Shown: positions 14,442-19,114 of the stretch, in pieces
How the letters are laid out: every line of letters begins with the position of its first letter
Numbering within the stretch: the first letter of the stretch is position 1
Source: Methanolinea sp. UBA473
Lineage (GTDB): Archaea; Halobacteriota; Methanomicrobia; Methanomicrobiales; Methanospirillaceae
Direction of reading: 5' to 3'
Assembly: GCA_002509495.1 (NCBI GenBank)
Contig: DAEV01000081.1
Location: 25,894-45,007 of the forward strand
DNA length: 19,114 nucleotides
The notes under the pieces: model-generated
The model's input: the letters and a program-made list of their open reading frames with translations, nothing else
The model's database searches: none
Told to the model about the DNA's origin: nothing
Made by a program: the position numbers and the translations under genes

Positions 14442-15206
14442 ATGACGCTCACAATCGATCACGTCACCAGGGAATTCGTATCCAATGTCGGCGAGAAGGT
14501 CACCGCGCTGGATGATATCAACCTGGTCATCGGCGATGAGGAGTTCATCTGCTTCCTTGGGCCGTCCGGGTGCGGGAAGACGACGCTTCTCCGGATCATC
14601 GCGGGGCTCGACCGGGCCACTTCAGGGAAGGCCGTCCATGACGATCATGAAATCCGGGAGCCGGACCCGAAGATGGCGATGATCTTCCAGGAGTATTCCC
14701 TGTACCCCTGGAGAAATGTCCTTGAAAACGTTGTTTTTGGCCTGGAATTGAGGGGCATTGCGAAGGATGCCAGGATAAGGGATGCGGAACAGTACCTCGA
14801 TCTTGTCGGCCTGGAAGGATTTGCCCGGAGTTACCCTTACGAACTCTCCGGAGGAATGCGACAGCGCGTGGCGGTCGCCCGTGCCCTGGCAGTCGAGCCC
14901 TCGGTCCTGTTGATGGACGAACCGTTCGGAGCCCTCGATGCCCAGACAAGGAACATGATGCAGAAGGAACTCCTCCGCATCTGGGATAAGACCAGGAAAA
15001 GCATCATATTCGTGACTCACAGTGTCGATGAGGCAGTCTACCTTGCGGACAGGATCGTTGTCTTTACCCCCCGGCCGGGCAGGATAAAAGAGATCATCCC
15101 GATCGGCCTCCCGCGCCCAAGGGACAGGACCAGTTCCGAATTCGCCTCAATTCGCCGGTACGTGCTGGATCTCATCGATGAGAAGGAGAATCCCAGCAAA
15201 ATTTAA
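14442..15206 (+). CDS. ABC importer ATP-binding protein (SsuB/TauB/NrtD-like)
   Basis: 254 aa with a full set of ABC motifs: Walker A GPSGCGKTT (40-48), Q-loop FQEYSLYPW (82-90, Q83), signature LSGGMRQR (135-142), Walker B VLLMDE (155-160), D-loop GALD and switch H193. It powers import by ATP hydrolysis on the cytosolic face. SLYPWRNVLENV after the Q-loop is typical of the nitrate/sulfonate/taurine subclass, matching the permease. An SD-like AAGGGG lies about 5 nt before the ATG. It is the last gene of the importer operon; the next gene (rpl10e) has its own TATA box 15 nt after this stop. Confidence 0.97.
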   Translation: MTLTIDHVTREFVSNVGEKVTALDDINLVIGDEEFICFLGPSGCGKTTLLRIIAGLDRATSGKAVHDDHEIREPDPKMAMIFQEYSLYPWRNVLENVVFGLELRGIAKDARIRDAEQYLDLVGLEGFARSYPYELSGGMRQRVAVARALAVEPSVLLMDEPFGALDAQTRNMMQKELLRIWDKTRKSIIFVTHSVDEAVYLADRIVVFTPRPGRIKEIIPIGLPRPRDRTSSEFASIRRYVLDLIDEKENPSKI

Positions 15207-15221
15207 TAAGACGCATCACCA

Positions 15222-15229
15222 TTTTATAA
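15222..15229 (+). promoter_or_regulatory. TATA box of rpl10e
   Basis: TTTTATAA, 30 nt before ATG 15260. Initiation about 25 nt downstream would give a very short leader. AGGAG (15246-15250) lies 9 nt before the ATG, so either a leaderless or a short SD-led message is possible. Confidence 0.5.
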
Positions 15230-15259
15230 CGCACGAACAGGGACCAGGAGTTGTGACCA

Positions 15260-15811
15260 ATGGTACGAAAACCAGCCAAAATGTACAGGAATCTCGCCAA
15301 GAAAGCGTATACACGCCGTGAATACATGGGCGGGGTCCCCGGGAGCAAAGTGGTGACGTTCGATATGGGGAACCTGAACGCAGAATTTCCCCTTGAGATC
15401 GGGCTTGCAGTGGAGGAGAGCTGCCAGATCCGGCACACCGCGCTTGAAGCAGCCCGCATCAGCATCAACAGGAAGCTCCAGAAAGACGTGGGAAGGATGA
15501 ATTTCAAGCTCAAACTCCGCGTCTTCCCTCATCACGTCCTCCGCGAGAACAAGCAGGCAACGGGCGCCGGGGCAGACCGTGTCTCCGAGGGGATGCGCCT
15601 TTCGTTCGGGAAAGCCGTGGGGACTGCCGCACGGGTGAGCCCCGGTCAGATTATCTTTTCGGTCTACACTACTCCCCATTACCTGGTCCCGAGCAAGGAG
15701 GCACTCCGGGCGGGTAGCCATAAGCTGCCTTCTCCCATGCACCTTGTCTTTTCAGAAAAGACCGTACCCTCTGTCAATCCTTCGTCCGAACCGGCCCCGC
15801 AGGCCGAATAG
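15260..15811 (+). CDS. rpl10e: Large-subunit ribosomal protein L10e (uL16)
   Basis: 183 aa. The opening MVRKPAKMYRNLAKKAYTRR, then EYMGGVPGSKVVTFDMGN and RENKQATGAGADRVSEGMR, are hallmark archaeal L10e segments; the protein is the counterpart of bacterial L16 near the peptidyl-transferase centre and A-site tRNA. The core ends around residue 167. A short Ser/Pro/Glu-rich tail (about 16 residues, ending PAPQAE) extends past it and is likely disordered. It stands alone rather than in a ribosomal operon, as is common for this gene in methanogens. The start ATG has AGGAG 9 nt upstream. Confidence 0.97.
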   Translation: MVRKPAKMYRNLAKKAYTRREYMGGVPGSKVVTFDMGNLNAEFPLEIGLAVEESCQIRHTALEAARISINRKLQKDVGRMNFKLKLRVFPHHVLRENKQATGAGADRVSEGMRLSFGKAVGTAARVSPGQIIFSVYTTPHYLVPSKEALRAGSHKLPSPMHLVFSEKTVPSVNPSSEPAPQAE

Positions 15812-15820
15812 GATCTCCTC

Positions 15821-15880
15821 TTTTTCCGCTCCGGCAACGGATCTTCTGATCGGCTGACAAAAGCCGATGGCAGGAATGCC
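15821..15880 (+). terminator. T-tract and two adjacent hairpins after rpl10e
   Basis: T5 (15821-15825) comes ten bases after the rpl10e stop and is a plausible archaeal U-tract terminator. Then ATCGGCT (15849-15855) pairs with AGCCGAT (15862-15868) across a 6-nt loop, and directly after it GGCA-GGAA-TGCC (15869-15880) forms a 4-bp stem capped by a GNRA-type loop. They may stabilise the 3' end or be part of a small RNA. Confidence 0.4.
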
Positions 15881-15928
15881 TGGGACTGCGTAAGGCCCGG
15901 TCTCCCTTCTGCCGCTCCGGCATCAACG

Positions 15929-15938
15929 TAATATTAAT
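15929..15938 (+). promoter_or_regulatory. TATA box of the fum-kor operon
   Basis: TAATATTAAT in a GC-rich surrounding, 28 nt before ATG 15967. The fumA start has no SD, so a leaderless message is likely. Confidence 0.55.
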
Positions 15939-15966
15939 TCAGGGCGAACACCCACTTTTCTAGTAC

Positions 15967-16803
15967 ATGATCTCTCCTACGGACCCCGCCCTTCTCTCCG
16001 CGATTTCAAAGGCAACCTGCGAGGCCCTGAAACAGGCGGAGATCTTCCTGCCCCCCGACGTGGTCGGGGCGATCCGGAACGCCCGTGACTGCGAGACGAG
16101 CGAGATCGCCCGCGGAGAACTGGATAATATTCTTGCCAACCTTAAAATGGCAGAGGACCTGTCCGTCCCTATCTGCCAGGATACTGGTGTACCGGTCATC
16201 TATCTGACGGTCCCTCCCGATCTGCCCGTTACGAACGACCTCTTTGAAGCGGTCAACCAGGGGGTAAGAACTGCAACGGATACCGTCCCCCTGCGTCCCA
16301 ACGTCGTCCTCCCCCTGTCCCGGGAGAACACCCGCGACAACACCGGCCCCCGGATGCCGGATATCCACGTCCGTCCGGGGGAAAAACTCTCCGTGACAGC
16401 CCTGCCCAAGGGGGCGGGAGCCGAGAACATGTCCCGTATCCACATGCTTCTTCCCTCTGAAAAGGACCAGATCCCAAAATTCGTGGCCGAGACCATGCTC
16501 CTTGCGGGAGGAAAACCCTGCCCCCCTGTGATCCTCGGCGTCGGAATCGGAGGCACCTTCGACGGGTCCGCCGCCCTTGCCAAGGAAGCCCTCCTGGATC
16601 CCATCGACGAGATGACCCCCTACGAGAGGGAGATCCTGGCAGCCGTGAACAGCCTCGGGATAGGGTCCATGGGACTCGGAGGATCCATCACTGCACTCGC
16701 GGTGAAGGTAAAAACCGCCGGTTGCCACACAGCATCCCTTCCCGTCGCGGTCAACGTGCAGTGCTGGGCATGCCGCAGGGCGACCGTGGAGGTGTGCCGG
16801 TGA
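15967..16803 (+). CDS. fumA: Class I fumarate hydratase, alpha subunit
   Basis: 278 aa, corresponding to the N-terminal part of single-chain class I (4Fe-4S) fumarases. It interconverts malate and fumarate with the beta subunit. Probable cluster ligands are C70 in ICQDTG, C185 in GGKPCPP, and C266 in NVQCWACRRA; the spacing fits the family. Other marks are RENTRDNTGP (119-128), GVGIGGTFD (191-199) and SMGLGGS (234-240). The start ATG 15967 has no SD, but a TATA box lies 28 nt upstream. Its stop overlaps the beta subunit start as GTGA. In methanogens that lack a full TCA cycle, fumarase feeds the reductive branch toward succinyl-CoA and 2-oxoglutarate. Confidence 0.96.
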   Translation: MISPTDPALLSAISKATCEALKQAEIFLPPDVVGAIRNARDCETSEIARGELDNILANLKMAEDLSVPICQDTGVPVIYLTVPPDLPVTNDLFEAVNQGVRTATDTVPLRPNVVLPLSRENTRDNTGPRMPDIHVRPGEKLSVTALPKGAGAENMSRIHMLLPSEKDQIPKFVAETMLLAGGKPCPPVILGVGIGGTFDGSAALAKEALLDPIDEMTPYEREILAAVNSLGIGSMGLGGSITALAVKVKTAGCHTASLPVAVNVQCWACRRATVEVCR

Positions 16804-17366
16804 CTGTGACGGACCTCTGCACCCCCCTGTCCCACGAGGTTCTCTTCCTCCGGGCAGGCGACCGAGTCACGCTCTCGGGGATGGTCTACACCGCCAGGGA
16901 TGAAGCACACATCCGGATGCAGGAGAAAGGAATTCCCTTCGATCCCTGCGGAGCGGTGGTGTACCATTGCGGCCCGGTGATCCGGGACGGGCGCATCATC
17001 GCGGCCGGGCCCACCACTTCGGCCCGGTTGAACGCACTTACGGGATTTTTACTCGACAACGGGGTGAAGGGCCTCATCGGAAAAGGAGGGATGAGCAGGC
17101 AGGTGGTGGACCAGCTGCGGAATCGCGGGGTCTACCTGGCGTTCACCGGAGGGTGCGCCGCCCTCGCCGCCGCCAGGATGAAACTTCGCGGGGGATTTTA
17201 CGAAGATTTGGGCATGGCGGAAGCGGTCTGGGCGATCGAGCTCGACCACCTCCCCCTCGTGGTGGCGATCGATGCGTCCGGAAATGACCTGTTCGAAGGA
17301 GTTGCAAGGAACGCCCAGCAGCAGTTCAAAAAAAGGTTCCGTGAGAGAAAGGAGGTCGTGGATTGA
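16800..17366 (+). CDS. fumB: Class I fumarate hydratase, beta subunit
   Basis: 188 aa, the C-terminal (swivel) part of class I fumarase. Visible segments are the LRAGDRVTLSGMVYTARDEAH region (18-38), GAVVYHCGPV (about 51-60), GPTTSARLNAL, IGKGGMS, and TGGCAAL. These line the substrate site formed with the alpha subunit. The start chosen is GTG 16800, which overlaps the alpha stop and has a strong SD GGAGGTG 5 nt upstream. The open frame extends to 16722, but that part lies inside fumA and has no family likeness. Its TGA overlaps the TTG start of the ferredoxin-like KorD gene. Confidence 0.95.
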   Translation: MTVTDLCTPLSHEVLFLRAGDRVTLSGMVYTARDEAHIRMQEKGIPFDPCGAVVYHCGPVIRDGRIIAAGPTTSARLNALTGFLLDNGVKGLIGKGGMSRQVVDQLRNRGVYLAFTGGCAALAAARMKLRGGFYEDLGMAEAVWAIELDHLPLVVAIDASGNDLFEGVARNAQQQFKKRFRERKEVVD

Positions 17367-17635
17367 GACTCGTGATCGATGAAAAGAGATGCAAGGGGTG
17401 CAACCTCTGCACCATGGTCTGCCCCTATCACATCTTCAAACAGGGTAAGAAACCCAATGCACGCGGTGTCGTCGTTCCCGAGCTGGACCGGCCTGAGCGC
17501 TGCACCAACTGCCGCCTCCGGAAACTCTACGGCCGCACATTGTGCGGGATGTGCCAGATGATCTGCCCGGACCAGGCGATTTCCTGGGAAGAGGAGAAAC
17601 CAGGCGTTCCCCGGAAGGTGGCGATTGAATATTGA
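17363..17635 (+). CDS. korD: 2-oxoglutarate:ferredoxin oxidoreductase, delta (ferredoxin-like) subunit
   Basis: 90 aa, electron-carrying subunit with two Fe-S sites. The first cluster motif is regular: C10-x2-C13-x2-C16-x3-C20-P. The second is irregular: C47-x2-C50-x10-C61-x2-C64-x3-C68-P, so there is a ten-residue basic insert and five cysteines instead of four. KorD passes electrons between ferredoxin and the TPP-bearing KorAB core. The TTG start at 17363 has a strong SD AAGGAGGT 6 nt upstream and overlaps the fumB stop as TTGA; a GTG three codons later is a weaker choice. Its own stop overlaps korA as TTGA. Order D-A-B matches known kor operons. Confidence 0.92.
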   Translation: MRLVIDEKRCKGCNLCTMVCPYHIFKQGKKPNARGVVVPELDRPERCTNCRLRKLYGRTLCGMCQMICPDQAISWEEEKPGVPRKVAIEY

Positions 17636-18732
17636 CCCGAATTGATTTCATGCAGGGAAATACCGCCTGCGCCGAGGGGGCGCTGGCGGCGGGATGCCGG
17701 TTCTTCGGGGGGTATCCCATCACCCCCTCGACGGAGGTGGCCGAGCTGATGGCATCCAGGCTCCCCAGGAAGGGAGGCGTCTTTGTCCAGATGGAGGACG
17801 AGATTGCAAGCATCGCTTCCGTCATAGGCGCTTCCTGGACCGGAATGCGCTCAATGACTGCGACCAGCGGCCCCGGGTTCTCCCTGATGATGGAGAACCT
17901 CGGCTTCGCGGTGATGACCGAGACCCCTTGCGTAGTGGTGAATGTCCAGCGGGGAGGGCCGTCGACCGGACAACCCACCATGTCCGCGCAGGGTGACATG
18001 ATGCAGTGCAGGTTCGGTTCCCACGGGGACTACAGCATCATCGCACTCTCGCCCGCAAGTGTCCAGGAGATGTACGAGTTGACCGCCCGCGCATTCAACC
18101 TTGCCGACCAGTTCCGCGTTCCCGTGTTCCTCATGGCCGACGAGATCATCGGGCACATGAGGGAACGGATCGAGATTCCGGACAGCATGCCGATCGTCGA
18201 ACGGAAACCTCTTATTCCCGGGGTCCTGCCCTTCCACCCCGATCCCGATCTCGTCCCCGGCTTTCCCACGTTTGGGAAGGGATACGGCGTTCACGTCACA
18301 GGGCTGACCCATGACGAACGGGGCTACCCGTGTGCGACGAGTCCCAGCGTGCACGAGGAGCTTGTAACCCGGCTCGTGGAGAAGGTCGAGTCCGCCCGGA
18401 AGAGGATCGCCGATTACGTGGTCACCTGCCCTGATGCAAAGGTGGTCTTCGTATCCTACGGTGCTCCTGCACGTTCCGTGGAACAACTGATTCACGACCG
18501 CCCCTCGGAAAAAATCGGGCACTTACGGCTTAAAATGGTCTGGCCCTTCCCCGAACATGCCCTGGATGAGTTCCCGGAATCACAGACGTTCCTTGTCCCT
18601 GAACAGAACCTGGGCCAGATAGCCCGGGAAATCCAGAGGCACACCGACAGATCGGTCGTCTCCCTTCCGAAACTGGGCGGGAACCTTCATTCCCCGGGAG
18701 AACTCGGGCAGGCCCTGGAGGGGCACCGATGA
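17632..18732 (+). CDS. korA: 2-oxoglutarate:ferredoxin oxidoreductase, alpha subunit
   Basis: 366 aa. The N-terminal pyrimidine-binding domain of the 2-oxoacid:ferredoxin oxidoreductases is clear: MQGNTACAEGALAAG, FFGGYPITPSTEVAE, MEDEIASIA and TATSGPGFSLM. The region after about residue 250 holds the transketolase-C-like domain (VVFVSYGAPARSVEQ). With KorB it reductively carboxylates succinyl-CoA to 2-oxoglutarate (or the reverse) using TPP and reduced ferredoxin. Assignment to the 2-oxoglutarate rather than pyruvate enzyme rests on the PSTEVAE/DEIASI pattern and on the fumarase neighbour; the sister 2-oxoacid enzymes are less likely. The TTG start overlaps the korD stop; the SD is weak (GGAAGGTGG region 11-19 nt upstream). 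Confidence 0.95.
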   Translation: MTRIDFMQGNTACAEGALAAGCRFFGGYPITPSTEVAELMASRLPRKGGVFVQMEDEIASIASVIGASWTGMRSMTATSGPGFSLMMENLGFAVMTETPCVVVNVQRGGPSTGQPTMSAQGDMMQCRFGSHGDYSIIALSPASVQEMYELTARAFNLADQFRVPVFLMADEIIGHMRERIEIPDSMPIVERKPLIPGVLPFHPDPDLVPGFPTFGKGYGVHVTGLTHDERGYPCATSPSVHEELVTRLVEKVESARKRIADYVVTCPDAKVVFVSYGAPARSVEQLIHDRPSEKIGHLRLKMVWPFPEHALDEFPESQTFLVPEQNLGQIAREIQRHTDRSVVSLPKLGGNLHSPGELGQALEGHR

Positions 18733-19114
18733 CCTTTTCCGAATGGTTCCGGGAAGACCGGCTCCCGCACATCTACTGCGCAGGGTGCGGGAACGGGACC
18801 GTCATCAACTGCACCCTTGCAGCCGTCGACCAGATGGGATGGAGCAAAGAGGAGACTGTATTTGTCTCGGGGATCGGGTGCTCGTCGCGTGCCCCCGGGT
18901 ATATCATCACCGACTCCCTCCACACCACGCACGGGAGGGCTCTCGCGTTCGCCACCGGCATCAAACTGGCCAATCCCTCGCTCCACGTCGTCGTCTTCAC
19001 CGGTGACGGGGATCTCGCAGCGATCGGCGGGAACCACTTCATCCATGCCTGCCGCCGCAACATCGACATCACCACCATCATTTTCAACAACAGCATCTAC
19101 GGCATGACCGGCGG
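18729..19114 (+). CDS. korB: 2-oxoglutarate:ferredoxin oxidoreductase, beta subunit (partial)
   Basis: The first 128 codons are present and the gene runs off the right edge. It carries the TPP- and Fe-S-binding core: CAGCGNG (18-24), GIGCSSR (48-54), the TPP/Mg motif GDGDLAAIGGNH (92-103), and NNSIYGMTG at the edge. The ATG overlaps the korA stop as ATGA. The gamma subunit (korC) would be expected next, outside the window. The full-length protein is usually about 280-300 aa, so a little under half is visible. Confidence 0.96.
   Translation, partial: MTFSEWFREDRLPHIYCAGCGNGTVINCTLAAVDQMGWSKEETVFVSGIGCSSRAPGYIITDSLHTTHGRALAFATGIKLANPSLHVVVFTGDGDLAAIGGNHFIHACRRNIDITTIIFNNSIYGMTG

Noticed and set aside
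1..19114. CRISPR array, tRNA or rRNA genes, insertion sequences
   Set aside because: No regularly spaced repeats, no tRNA T-loop-like element in the spacers, no rRNA sequence, and no transposase or terminal repeats were seen on either strand.

Overview
The window looks like part of a euryarchaeal, methanogen-type chromosome, most likely order Methanomicrobiales. Archaeal markers seen directly are GatD and GatE (the archaeal Glu-tRNA(Gln) amidotransferase), ribosomal protein L10e, a DUF2070 membrane protein, a UPF0212/DUF555 protein, a DUF5350-type protein, and TATA-box promoters 22-28 nt upstream of start codons that lack a Shine-Dalgarno (SD) sequence. Fumarase plus a four-subunit-type 2-oxoglutarate:ferredoxin oxidoreductase fits the incomplete reductive TCA branch that Methanomicrobiales use to make 2-oxoglutarate. 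Genus and species cannot be fixed from the sequence alone. Coding DNA is GC-rich and the intergenic DNA clearly AT-richer.

Layout, minus strand first. At 1-1659 a sensor kinase (receiver-PAS-PAS-kinase) runs off the left edge. At 1847-2188 there is a small unrecognised protein with a hairpin in its leader. The stretch 2190-2679 has no convincing gene, but it holds a good plus-strand TATA box and a possible 22-codon leaderless ORF. From 6631 down to 2680 lies a tight five-gene cluster: unrecognised helical protein, nitroreductase, UPF0212, PfkB-family kinase, DUF2070. At 6717-7037 is a DUF5350-type protein with an RGG-rich insert, followed by a hairpin/T9 terminator. From 12269 down to 7114 lies a second cluster: HTH regulator, argH, gatD, gatE.

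A 193-nt divergent promoter region separates that regulator from a plus-strand ABC importer (12463-15206) of the nitrate/sulfonate/taurine class. The importer's substrate-binding lipoprotein appears circularly permuted: the half that is normally C-terminal comes first, and the half that is normally N-terminal comes last. A 10-bp inverted repeat lies in the divergent region so that each promoter carries the same 10-mer in the same orientation relative to its own gene. Rpl10e follows (15260-15811). The window ends with fumA-fumB-korD-korA-korB (15967 to the right edge), in which every junction is a 4-nt stop/start overlap.

How the genes fit together: fumarase makes fumarate from malate, and Kor reductively carboxylates succinyl-CoA to 2-oxoglutarate, the precursor of glutamate. 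The argH-gatDE cluster uses nitrogen and glutamate-family products for arginine and Gln-tRNA(Gln). The neighbouring helix-turn-helix regulator and importer could belong to the same nutritional circuit, but that last link is inference. The freshest leads are the permuted binding protein, the shared 10-mer operator candidate, the RGG insert, the His/Asp-rich DUF2070 protein in an operon with a sugar/nucleoside kinase, and the odd second cysteine cluster of KorD.
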